DNA from: JACKHO01 sp041398745
GTDB taxonomy: Bacteria; Planctomycetota; Planctomycetia; Planctomycetales; Planctomycetaceae
Direction of reading: 5' to 3'
DNA: 64,000 nucleotides
Assembly: GCA_041398745.1 (NCBI GenBank)
Contig: JAWKUB010000006.1
Span: 248,001 to 312,000, forward strand
The notes beneath the pieces are model-generated. The model worked only from the letters and a program-made list of their open reading frames with translations, searched no databases and had not been told where the DNA came from. The position numbers were made by a program, and so were the translations under genes. Shown one piece after another: positions 43,083 through 51,800 of the stretch (position 1 is the first letter of the stretch; every line of letters begins with the position of its first letter).

Positions 43083-43778
43083 GTGGCATTTGAAGACTTT
43101 CTCCAATTGACCGTTTGTACTTTGGGGCGACCGTTGATGGAGGAAGAGTATCTCCAAACGATTGCCAAACACACGGCAGGACCGAAGGGTAAACGCGGTT
43201 GCGATGTACTCGCTCAAATGTTCGCCAACCTCATCGCCGCGATGGAAAGTACCCGGCGAGATATTCTGGGTGATCTGTTTCAGGGTGGGATTACCTATGG
43301 CGAGAAAGGCCAGTTTCTGACGCCTGAACCGATCTGCGAAATGATGGCCCGGATGAACCTTCCCGCAGAGAAGACAGGTCTCGAAGGACGACGCAGTGTA
43401 AATGATCCGTGTGTCGGCTCTGGCCGCATGTTGCTGGCCGCTGCCGACCTGCAGCCGAACTGGCATTTCGTGGGGCAAGATGTAGACCTGAGATGTGTTC
43501 GGATGACTGCCATCAATCTTGGACTCCGTAACCTCTACGGCCACGTTGTCTGGGGAAACTCCCTGAGCAACTCCTGCGACCTCATTTACGAAACGGGCCG
43601 CATTCAGATGTACGGAAACGTCATCCGCAAAACCAACCGCGTTCCGCTGCCAGACCGCGATCCCGAACAAATCGACGTTGCACCACAAGACGAGCATGGG
43701 GCTGATTCAGCCCGGACGAGCCAACCTTCCAAATCAGATAAGCCGATCATCCCCAAGAAGCAATTGAAGCTGTTCTGA
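43083..43778 (+). CDS. N-6 DNA methylase-like protein lacking motif IV
   Basis: 231 residues from GTG 43083. The frame is open to 42990 and the upstream codons (ANESFQHRETEPLFKSLEE) look coding, but they offer only a CTG start. Helical N-terminus, then GGITYGEKGQFLTPEPICEM (the approach to motif X/I of N6-adenine methylases) and motif I DPCVGSGRML, then VGQDVDLRCVRMTAINLGL. The catalytic (N/D)PP(Y/F) motif is not present; the corresponding region reads VWGNSLSNSC. It may bind S-adenosylmethionine without DNA methylation or be a decayed enzyme. Such short methylase-like proteins are common on mobile elements. Confidence 0.7.
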   Translation: MAFEDFLQLTVCTLGRPLMEEEYLQTIAKHTAGPKGKRGCDVLAQMFANLIAAMESTRRDILGDLFQGGITYGEKGQFLTPEPICEMMARMNLPAEKTGLEGRRSVNDPCVGSGRMLLAAADLQPNWHFVGQDVDLRCVRMTAINLGLRNLYGHVVWGNSLSNSCDLIYETGRIQMYGNVIRKTNRVPLPDRDPEQIDVAPQDEHGADSARTSQPSKSDKPIIPKKQLKLF

Positions 43779-43782
43779 GCAC

Positions 43783-44112
43783 TTATCCGAAGCATTGTTG
43801 AATCAGCGTCCGAAGAGACCAAAGAAAGAGAATCAACAACAGCAGCCACCATCTCAGGCGGATGCGCGTAGCGGGAGGCTCCACGTGCGATCGCGCGGTT
43901 ATCATGGGCCTGCTTGGAACCTGAGAGGGCATTCGTTGCTTTGGAGTCTCAATCAAATTGGATGCGTGATCGCGGACGCGTATAACTGAACCGGCACAAG
44001 AGTGCACTCCTGAGCCGTCCAACTGGAAAGGAAGCCACTGGCCGTTAGCCATTTCCGCCATCCGAATCCGCCTGCCGCAGCGGCGGCAATCTCTGTAGTA
44101 AGTTTCACTCAC
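43783..44112 (-). CDS. Zinc-knuckle protein with C-terminal membrane helix
   Basis: 109 residues, starting at GTG 44112. The first 25 residues hold a CRRCGRRI zinc-like knuckle, followed by WLPFQLDGSGVHSCAG, and the last 25 residues form one membrane helix (WWLLLLILFLWSL). The function is unknown. It is convergent with the methylase-like gene, with 4 bp between stops. Confidence 0.55.
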   Translation of the reverse strand: MSETYYRDCRRCGRRIRMAEMANGQWLPFQLDGSGVHSCAGSVIRVRDHASNLIETPKQRMPSQVPSRPMITARSHVEPPATRIRLRWWLLLLILFLWSLRTLIQQCFG

Positions 44113-44264
44113 GCTTTCATGTCCCTTACAGGCCTGTACGGTTATCGAAACCAGTTAAGTCGAATCATCAATTCAATAGCAAACGTTGTTCCAATGAACG
44201 GAACATCAGCGTCTCGATTGTTGAACCGATGTTTCTTGCAACAAGATGATGTCAGCGGCCAATC

Positions 44265-44272
44265 TCTTTGAA
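44265..44272. repeat. Target-site duplication of the ISL3 element (left)
   Basis: TCTTTGAA, identical to 45612-45619 on the other side of the element. Eight bp is the usual duplication size for ISL3-family insertions. Confidence 0.9.
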
Positions 44273-45611
44273 GGTTCTTCCGGGAATTTTGTGGGTCAGT
44301 TTTGGGGTGGTTTGAGTTGGAGTTTTCCGCAGAAGAACAGGATGCGGGTTCTATAGTTGTCGAAGTTGCGGAAGCCGCGGGCGTTGGCTTTGAGGGTTTG
44401 GATGACGCTGTTGAAGCCTTCGCTCATGGAGTTGGTGATGCGGTGCTGGAACCAGGTCAACAGGTGTCGCAGGCGATTCTTCAGCATGCGGGCCACTTGC
44501 TTCATCGGTTTGAGCCGAGAGCGAATGGCCCAGGCGTACCAGTCCTCGAAGAACTCCTTTCCCGACGCAGCATCGGCATGCGTCCAGAACCAGCGGAAGT
44601 AATCTTTGAGTCCCCACGCCCGAGAGGTCTGCAGGCTTTCCCGACGCAGGGCTTCCAGGCGTTCAGACTTCTCCTCGTTTAACTTCTCTGGAGAGAACAG
44701 CAGCAGTTGTCGGGTTCCGGTCAACCGGCCGTCGCCCTGAGCTTTGAGACGCTTGTGTTCCTGGCGTCGAACCTTGTCTACCGCCTCATTCAAATGCTTG
44801 GCCACATGAAATTTGTCATGCACAATGTCCGCCTGTGGAGCGTGCAGGCGAACACTGTTTTCGTACGCCTGCCACATGTCGATGGCCACCGCCTGCAATC
44901 CCTTTCGCTGCCGTTTTGACAAGGATTTCCAGACCTCCTGCGTTGCTTCCTCACTGCGTCCAGGAGCGACATCCAACACCCGCGCGCCGTCGAGGTCGGT
45001 CAACGTGGTGACGTAGTTCTGCCCTCGTTTGAAGCTCTTCTCATCGAGACCAACACGCTTCACTCCCGTGAGTTTCCGCGTATTCAGTCCTCGCTCGACG
45101 GCCCGCCGCATGATGGCATGGGCTTCATCCCAGGAGAGACGCAACAACGCCGCCGCTGCCGACACACTGGCCGCTGCCTGGAGTACGTCGATGGCGAAGG
45201 CTTCGAACAGCAACGTGAATCGTGAGTGCTTGTCCGTCCACGGCAACGTCACCGTTTTGACACCGCAGTGTGGACACCGACAGCGGGGCGTCCGGGCCGT
45301 GATGAGGGTTTCAAACTGCATTGTGTCCAGGTGCCGCCAGGTCCGCTCCGCCGTTCGATCATAGATCGGCGAGGGAGTTCCGCACTCGGGACAATCTCCC
45401 TGCGACGCGACGAACTGGAGCGCAATCGTGACCCGTTTGCGTTCCAGTTCCAACTCGACAGCATCGACCCGCCAATCTGTCGACAATCCCAACAATCGAG
45501 CATAATGCTCCCGCAAAGATTCCTGCATCGAGACCTCCCAAAACAACCATTCTCGACACAACCACAAACCGCATCAACCAAGCAACCTCTCACAAAATTC
45601 CCGGAAGAACC
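44273..45611. mobile_element. ISL3-family insertion sequence, 1339 bp
   Basis: The ends are inverted repeats: GGTTCTTCCGGGAATTTTGT at the left end and its reverse complement at the right end. Both are flanked by the 8-bp duplication TCTTTGAA. One transposase gene fills it. Intact gene, ends and duplication suggest a fairly recent insertion. It landed between the zinc-knuckle gene and the small genes at 45810. Confidence 0.92.
44296..45528 (-). CDS. ISL3-family transposase
   Basis: 410 residues from ATG 45528, preceded by GGGAGGTCTCG. The N-terminal zinc finger is visible as CPECGTPSPIYD and CRCPHCGVKTV. An HTH-like region follows, then the DDE catalytic domain with VGLDEKSFKRGQNYVTTLTD (first Asp), VAIDMWQAYENSV (second Asp) and SMSEGFNSVIQTLKANARGF (Glu). 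These are the family landmarks of ISL3 transposases (COG3464-type). The open frame extends upstream to 45567 but lacks a better start. Confidence 0.92.
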   Translation of the reverse strand: MQESLREHYARLLGLSTDWRVDAVELELERKRVTIALQFVASQGDCPECGTPSPIYDRTAERTWRHLDTMQFETLITARTPRCRCPHCGVKTVTLPWTDKHSRFTLLFEAFAIDVLQAAASVSAAAALLRLSWDEAHAIMRRAVERGLNTRKLTGVKRVGLDEKSFKRGQNYVTTLTDLDGARVLDVAPGRSEEATQEVWKSLSKRQRKGLQAVAIDMWQAYENSVRLHAPQADIVHDKFHVAKHLNEAVDKVRRQEHKRLKAQGDGRLTGTRQLLLFSPEKLNEEKSERLEALRRESLQTSRAWGLKDYFRWFWTHADAASGKEFFEDWYAWAIRSRLKPMKQVARMLKNRLRHLLTWFQHRITNSMSEGFNSVIQTLKANARGFRNFDNYRTRILFFCGKLQLKPPQN

Positions 45612-45809
45612 TCTTTGAAGTTGCTGCAACGCCAATTGCACAAGTTACCAGGCACTCCTGATCCGTTTCCTTGTGGTGATTCTAAAAGGGCCGTTCCTAC
45701 GGCCTTACTGCTTGCGCCGAAACTTCTGCTCGGGCAGTCTGTCTCCGCTTTGTTCAATCTGAACCAAGTCCGCTTTGCGGCCCATGTTCTTTTCAAACTG
45801 GAGACTGGA

Positions 45810-46007
45810 ATGATTCTCGTTGACCTGAAGGACGGTTGCTGTCCGACCTGCGGAGGCCAGCTCGAGGTTACCGGTGCAGATGATGCTTCGCTCGATGCAG
45901 AATGTACCGCATGTGGCGAACACCTGCATGTTGAACCCGACGCGTTCAATGATGGTGGCATCGTCTATTGGCCTCAGGCTATGGCCGAATTGGGGGAGGA
46001 ACTCTGA
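45810..46007 (+). CDS. Small zinc-ribbon protein
   Basis: 65 residues from ATG 45810. CPTCGG and CTACGE form one zinc ribbon; the rest is acidic. The frame is open upstream as far as the insertion sequence edge, so the gene may originally have been longer or had its promoter disrupted by the insertion. It overlaps the next start (TGATG). Confidence 0.55.
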   Translation: MILVDLKDGCCPTCGGQLEVTGADDASLDAECTACGEHLHVEPDAFNDGGIVYWPQAMAELGEEL

Positions 46008-46258
46008 TGGATCCCAACCAAGCCTGGAACAACATGCTCAGGGCCTACGCCACCAAACAATGGCAAGAGGCCCTCGAAGCATCGGAAGCCCTCAAAGACT
46101 GGCTGGACGACGGCGGCTTTCCGCCTCAACCGACCATCGGAACCACAACAGGGGACTTGACCTGCCAACTCGATCCCACGTTCAACCAGGCCATTTGCAT
46201 GGCCGCAACACACCAAATCTTCGAAAACTCCCTCATTGCCCTCGGCGATGAAGGCTAA
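46007..46258 (+). CDS. Small orphan protein
   Basis: 83 residues; ATG 46007 overlaps the preceding stop and is preceded by GGGGGAGGAACTC. The helical sequence WNNMLRAYATKQWQEALEAS, then EALKDWLDDGGFPP, resembles one TPR-like helical pair. The function is unknown. The pair of small genes ends in a strong hairpin at 46315. Confidence 0.6.
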   Translation: MDPNQAWNNMLRAYATKQWQEALEASEALKDWLDDGGFPPQPTIGTTTGDLTCQLDPTFNQAICMAATHQIFENSLIALGDEG

Positions 46259-46314
46259 GCAGCAGGGAAATCAAGAACACCGGCCCAAGCACACCGCCTG
46301 ATCCTCAGGCAACC

Positions 46315-46343
46315 CACTCCGCAGCAATCATCGCTGCGGAGTG
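46315..46343 (+). terminator. 11-bp hairpin after small gene pair
   Basis: CACTCCGCAGC, loop AATCATC, GCTGCGGAGTG, followed by ATTTC. A perfect stem with a weak T tail; probable terminator. The rest of 46259-46566 shows nothing else. Confidence 0.65.
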
Positions 46344-46566
46344 ATTTCAAAACCGATCGATCGCGGCAAACATGAAGTTCGAATTCAATCTCTGGCAGAA
46401 CGACGCAACACTTTGGCGATGAGGCAAGTCGATTTGATCGCGAATGACTCTCCATCAATGTAGGCTTCTGACATGTTTCATTAGGTCCTTAAGGCGACGC
46501 GATTCTGGCGAACATCTTTCACCCACTCAACTGAGCAACATTCCCAACTTTCACCGGCGTGAATTG

Positions 46567-47517
46567 GTGACACGCGACTCCGTCACGGCGTCGGCGGTCG
46601 TGCCAGCCGTGGTTGAAGCCGCCGGGCCTGATGCGAAGCGTCGGTTTGTGGAGTTCTTTACGGCGAACATTCGGAACGCGAATACGCGGCAGTCCTACTT
46701 GCAATGTGTGCGGTACTTCTGTCGTTGGTGCGAAGAGCGAAGCATTCCCCTGCTCTCGGTCGAACCGACGCTGGTGGCCGCTTATATCGAGGAAATCAGC
46801 CAATGGTACGCTGATGGTTCCGTCAAAGTGCATCTGGCCGCCATTCGGATGCTGTTTGACTATTTCGTGACCGGTGGTCTGCTCCCATTCAATCCCGCTC
46901 AGGCCGTGCGGGGACCGAAAGTTGTGATTGTCAAAGGCAAAACTCCGGTTCTGTCAGCCGCTGACGCAAGGCTGCTGCTCGATTCGATTGATACCAGCCA
47001 CATCATGGGGCTGCGGGACAGAGCCTTGATTGCGACAATGGTTTACTCGTTTGCCCGCATTAGCGCCACGCTGAGAATGAACGTTGATGACGTCTGGCTT
47101 AACGGCCACCGCTACTGGATTCGGCTGCATGAAAAAGGTGGCCGCTATCACGAAATGCCACTGCATCACAACGCGGAGCAGTATCTGTTGGAATATCTCG
47201 ATGCAGCCCAACTGCGTGACCTCAACGGCACTCCCCTCTTCCGCACGATCGGTCGACGCCGTGACCTGACCGACACACGCATGCACCGCAACGACGCTCT
47301 CCGCATGATCAAACGCCGAGCAAAACAGGCGGGCATCAGCCCCCGAATCTGCTGTCACACGTTCCGGGCAACGGGAATCACCGAATACATGCGGAACGGC
47401 GGAACCCTCGAAAAAGCCCAACAAATGGCCGCCCATGCCTCGTCCAAAACCACCAACATGTACAACCGAGTCAACGACGCCGTGTCGCTCGATGAAGTGG
47501 AACGCATTGTGATTTGA
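46567..47517 (+). CDS. Second tyrosine recombinase (XerC/D-like)
   Basis: 316 residues from GTG 46567; the frame is open to ATG 46444. The N-terminal SAM-like core-binding domain is ANTRQSYLQCVRYFCRWCEE and AAYIEEISQWYADGSVKVHL. The catalytic domain shows arginine I in SFARISATLRM, a lysine hairpin LHEKGGRYHEMPL, CHTFRATGITEYMRNGG with the HxxR box, and AAHASSKTTNMYNR with the box histidine and nucleophile tyrosine. All catalytic residues are visible, unlike in the island integrase at 5147. It lies far from either attachment site and may resolve dimers or mark the edge of an older element. Confidence 0.88.
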   Translation: MTRDSVTASAVVPAVVEAAGPDAKRRFVEFFTANIRNANTRQSYLQCVRYFCRWCEERSIPLLSVEPTLVAAYIEEISQWYADGSVKVHLAAIRMLFDYFVTGGLLPFNPAQAVRGPKVVIVKGKTPVLSAADARLLLDSIDTSHIMGLRDRALIATMVYSFARISATLRMNVDDVWLNGHRYWIRLHEKGGRYHEMPLHHNAEQYLLEYLDAAQLRDLNGTPLFRTIGRRRDLTDTRMHRNDALRMIKRRAKQAGISPRICCHTFRATGITEYMRNGGTLEKAQQMAAHASSKTTNMYNRVNDAVSLDEVERIVI

Positions 47518-47984
47518 ACCATGCAAATTGAACTGATCTCTTCAGGCTGGTGCAGTCTTAGAACTTGAACGGTAGCTCAAGAACTGGACGAAGTTGCGCG
47601 GGTTACAGCCCCCTACAAGTACTGCACGGTAAGTCTGATGAGGGCTCACAATGTCCTCCTCGGCTTCAAGCGTCAGGAAACACCGCGAGGTCTAGTCGCC
47701 TCGATATGACTTTCTCCGTTTTTATGAAATTCCTTCCAAGTAATCTTGATCGACTCAGTCCACTCGCGCATAGTGATCGCATCGGGTTGCTTATTCAATG
47801 TGGCTCGTCACGGAATCTAATCATCGGGGCAAGTTTGGGCTTGCATGATGCAGGAAATGCCGCCCCGGTAGCACGTCACTTTTTATTAACTGCACATTTC
47901 ACGGGTTGGGTTTGTTACATCATCTCATGCTGAGGCGGCATGCGCTGTCTTTGGCTACGGGTTTCTTTTGCGCGAGGAATACTC

Positions 47985-48836
47985 ATGGCGTCGTTGACCC
48001 CTTATCGGAAAGACTTGGACGTTGTATATGGTGCTGTAGACGCTGGAGCAGCCCTGACTGAGAATTTCGTCAACCTGGGTAAGGGGGCTCCCATTGTTCA
48101 GTCTTCCGATCCAACCGCCAGTGATGATTCGACTCAGGACTTTGGGGTTGGATCGATGTGGATGAACAGTTCGTCAGGCACACTTTGGATGTGTGTCGAT
48201 GCCACCGCCAGCGCTGCCGTTTGGAGAGCAGTTCTGTCTCGCTCTTCAACTGAACTCACACTGACCCCCGGTGACACCTCAGCTCAGGTTACCGTCCCGG
48301 GTAACCTCAAGATTACTGGTGACACAGGAGGCACTGGCCTTGAAGTCTCAGTAGACAACGCCGTCGGTGGAGCGGTCAAATTCCGCAATGAAAGCTATGG
48401 AATGCAGCTATTCATTGATGCAGCAGTCGTTGACCCCTTTACACAAAGAGCGGTGGTCCAGCTTCGACAGGTAGGTTCAGAGACAGCGAATCGCACCCTG
48501 CTCGGAAGAACGTTCGCTCAAAATACGGCAGCTCCAGATCAGTTCAAAATCGAACACTTGGTGAATAACACCCCAGTGGGAACCGTGCGAATCGACAATT
48601 CGGGACAATTCATTTACACGGGAACTGGGAACATCGGCCTGGGGGTCGGCACACCAATGGCGAAGCTACATTCGACAGGCTCGACCATTTTGGGGGCAGC
48701 GAATTCGGCAGCGGCCGACGCCGACCTGTCTGGTGGCCAAGTCAACATCTCCGTTGACCAAACAAACAATCTGTTGAAGTTCAAGGTCAAATACAGCAAT
48801 GGAACGGTGAAATCGGGAAGCGTCAGCCTGTCGTAG
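47985..48836 (+). CDS. Tail-fibre-like structural protein
   Basis: 283 residues; ATG 47985 follows GCGAGGAATACTC. The sequence is rich in Gly, Ser, Thr, Asn and Val, with beta-strand repeats such as GSMWMNSSSGTLWMCVDATA, VTVPGNLKITGDTGGTGLEV and GTGNIGLGVGTPMAKLHSTG. The last motif (G.IGLGV..P..KLH..G) is typical of phage tail-fibre and chaperone-domain-containing surface proteins. No signal peptide is seen. It precedes the Rhs gene by 59 bp and may act with it as a surface or appendage component. The gap 47518-47984 shows no convincing gene. Confidence 0.65.
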   Translation: MASLTPYRKDLDVVYGAVDAGAALTENFVNLGKGAPIVQSSDPTASDDSTQDFGVGSMWMNSSSGTLWMCVDATASAAVWRAVLSRSSTELTLTPGDTSAQVTVPGNLKITGDTGGTGLEVSVDNAVGGAVKFRNESYGMQLFIDAAVVDPFTQRAVVQLRQVGSETANRTLLGRTFAQNTAAPDQFKIEHLVNNTPVGTVRIDNSGQFIYTGTGNIGLGVGTPMAKLHSTGSTILGAANSAAADADLSGGQVNISVDQTNNLLKFKVKYSNGTVKSGSVSLS

Positions 48837-48895
48837 TCGCTCCCTGACCAAGTACTCCAGTTGTTCTCATATTGTCTTGACTTGAGGCTCTCGGA

Positions 48896-51800
48896 ATGTC
48901 CAGTTCTTCTAGCTCGTCCTCTTCCTCCAGTTCCAGTAGCTCGAATTCATCAAGCTCCAGTAGCTCGTCGAGCAGCTCGAGTTTGAGTTCAAGCAGTTCA
49001 TCGAGTCTGAGTAGCTCTTCAAGTTCGAGTTCCAGTAGCTCTTCAAGTTCGAGTTCCAGTAGCTCTTCGAGTTCGTCGTCAAGTTCGAGCAGTTCATCCA
49101 GTTCAAGTGCTCCTCCTGAATTGAATCAGGGGCCTCCTACCTGCATGGGGAGCTCTGCAAAGCCCATTCGCTATTTCAACGGTGAAGTCGTTTTGACCGA
49201 AGTCGACGTTGCCTCGAACGCGTTTGGCATTCCGTGGGAACACAAAAGGTCGTACAGCAATCAGTTGGTTGGCGGGCGTCGTGATGTCGGCAACGGCTGG
49301 AACTGGATGTGTACCGACTGGCCTCGTGTTGATCCGTCTGAACTGGAAGGGACGAATAATGAACTAACGCGAGACGTCACGAAGATGGCGTACTACGGTG
49401 ACGGCGGTAGCAGTGTCTCCGTAACGAAGCAACGATTTGGTGGCCTCAACGAAATGTCGGAGACGTCAACGACGTATGAGGTGCGTGAACCAGACGGAAC
49501 ATTGTGGGAATACCGCAATTTTGGAGCAGGTTCTCGGGTCGGTGCTTTTGAGCAGGTGACTGATCCCGGTGGCAATGTCATGCAAGTGACAAGCGCCACC
49601 TCAACTCGCATTACGGAAATCCAAAAGACCATCGTCGACGGAAGCGACACCTTCGTTGTTTCGTTTCTTTACACCTATAACGGCAACGATCAACTGACGA
49701 ATTGTCTGTTGCGAAAGAACGTCAACTCTGGTTCATGGATCGACATCGCTCAGGCAACATACACCTACTACAACGGGGTCGAAGATCACGGTAGCGAAGG
49801 CGATTTGAAGACCGTGACGCGCTACGTTCACGACGGCACCACATGGAACTCGCTGGGAACGGCGTACTACCGCTACTATGTAGATGGAGAAACGGGTGGA
49901 TTCCAGCACGGCATCAAGTTTGTCTGTTCTCCGCAGGCATTTGCAAATCTTGCTGCTACCGTGAACCCTGATCTGGCCACTGACGCTCAAGTTGCTGCAG
50001 TGGCGACCAACAAGTACGAGTACGACAGCAACCAACGCGTTTGCAAGGAGTGGGGCTACGCTGGTGGTCTGGAAATTGCCTACACGTATGCTCGCAACCC
50101 CAACTACGTGGACACAACTACAACCGACCTCAATACTTGGATTTTCAAGACCACCGAAACGCAGCCTGATGGAACTCAAACCATCGTGTATGCGAACTAC
50201 GCTGGTCAGACGATGCTGTATATTCGCAAGTTTGCGGGAAGCGAGTGGTGTCAGTTCTTCAAGTACGATCTCCGTGGTCAGGTCGTCATGTATGCACGCC
50301 CATCGGCAATCAAAGGCTACGACGAATCGAAAGACGATTTGCTGTGGTACCAGGCAACGGTCGAAAAGTACACGTACCTCGAAGATTACACCGGATACAT
50401 CGAACTCACCGAGTACTACTCCGGTCCAGCCAGTTCTTCCAGTTCGTCAGGTGGCGCATATCAGCCGCCAGAAGGCTACCTGAAGTACCGCAAGATTCAG
50501 GAAGGGCAACTCAACATTCCTGTTACACAGGAGTTCTACGAGTATACGGCCCATACTGAGGGAACTGTCACGGTCTACCCTGTCCTGCGAAAAACCGTCT
50601 ACCCTGATGACAGCAGCACGACCACGACTATCGTCACGAGTTTTGAGTACAGCTACCACTCTGGCACGCTGCAAGTTTCGGAACGAACAACGACGTTGCC
50701 GGTCGTTTCCACAACCCAGAATGGCTCAGGCACGGCCAACGAACGTAAAGAGTATTTCGACATTTACGGCAACCTCACGTGGGCGATGGACGAGCGGGGG
50801 TACATTACCAACTACACGTACGACCCTTCGACCGGGGCGCTCATTCAGCAGATCGATGATGTTGATACGTCGGTCACCTCTGGCGCTCCGACCGGTTGGA
50901 CCACGCCCGCCGATGGTGGCCTGAACCTTATCACCGACATCACGGTCGACGATTTAGGCCGCCCCACGCAAACACTCGGCCCCAGCCATCAGGTTTCACT
51001 GTCGGGGACCGCAACGACGGTTCGCACGGCATCGTGGAATATTTTTGCGGACTCGGCACACACGGTGCGAACTGCACAAGGTTACGCCACGGGAAGCACC
51101 AGCTACACGTATACGCTGGTGAACCCGGTCATGATCTCGCAAACCGACCTGGATGGTCGCCCGCTGGCGAATATCGAAGCCACCAGAGCCAGCACCGCTG
51201 GCAAGTTGGAACCGACTGACACGTTCGCTCAAACTTCCTACACCCGCTGGAAGACATTCCAGTGGACCGACTGCTGTCTGCTGGCGTCACAGCGAGTCTA
51301 TCACATTATTCCAGAAACAGGTGAAGGGACTTCCGGGACCAACTACGATCAAACTGACTTTGGTTACGATTTGCAAAAGCGTCGCAACCGTGTGGTAACC
51401 CCTGGCGGTACCATTTCGAAATCAGTATTCGACCCTCGCAACCTTGTCACCACGCAGTCGGTGGGTACCGACGATTCCGGCGGTGGTTTCGACAATATGG
51501 TTGTCATTGCAACCAACGTCTATGACGACGATGGAAATCGTACGCTGCAAACCCTCAACGTCGACGGTTCGACCACCCGTGTCACCGTCATGGGGTACGA
51601 CTTCCGAAGTCGCTTGACGACCATTGATGGCGAGGTCGATTACTTTGAGAAGCGGTACTACGACAACCTCAGTCGTATGACTCAGGTGGATCGGTACAAC
51701 ACCACGGCTGCTGGCAAACTAATTGCCCAACAGTTCACGTACTTTGATGACCTCAGCCGCGTCTACAAAACAGTTCGGAAAGAGGTAGATCCCGCGACTG

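Noticed and set aside
46954..47526. 190-codon antisense ORF over the second recombinase
   Set aside because: It is a shadow of the catalytic domain coding strand.
47565..47933. 122-codon ORF between the second recombinase and the fibre-like gene
   Set aside because: It has a TTG start without a ribosome-binding site and no protein-like pattern; treated as intergenic.
48899..49108. Short tandem DNA repeats that might be read as a CRISPR or minisatellite
   Set aside because: They encode the in-frame polyserine tract of the Rhs protein; there are no unique spacers.
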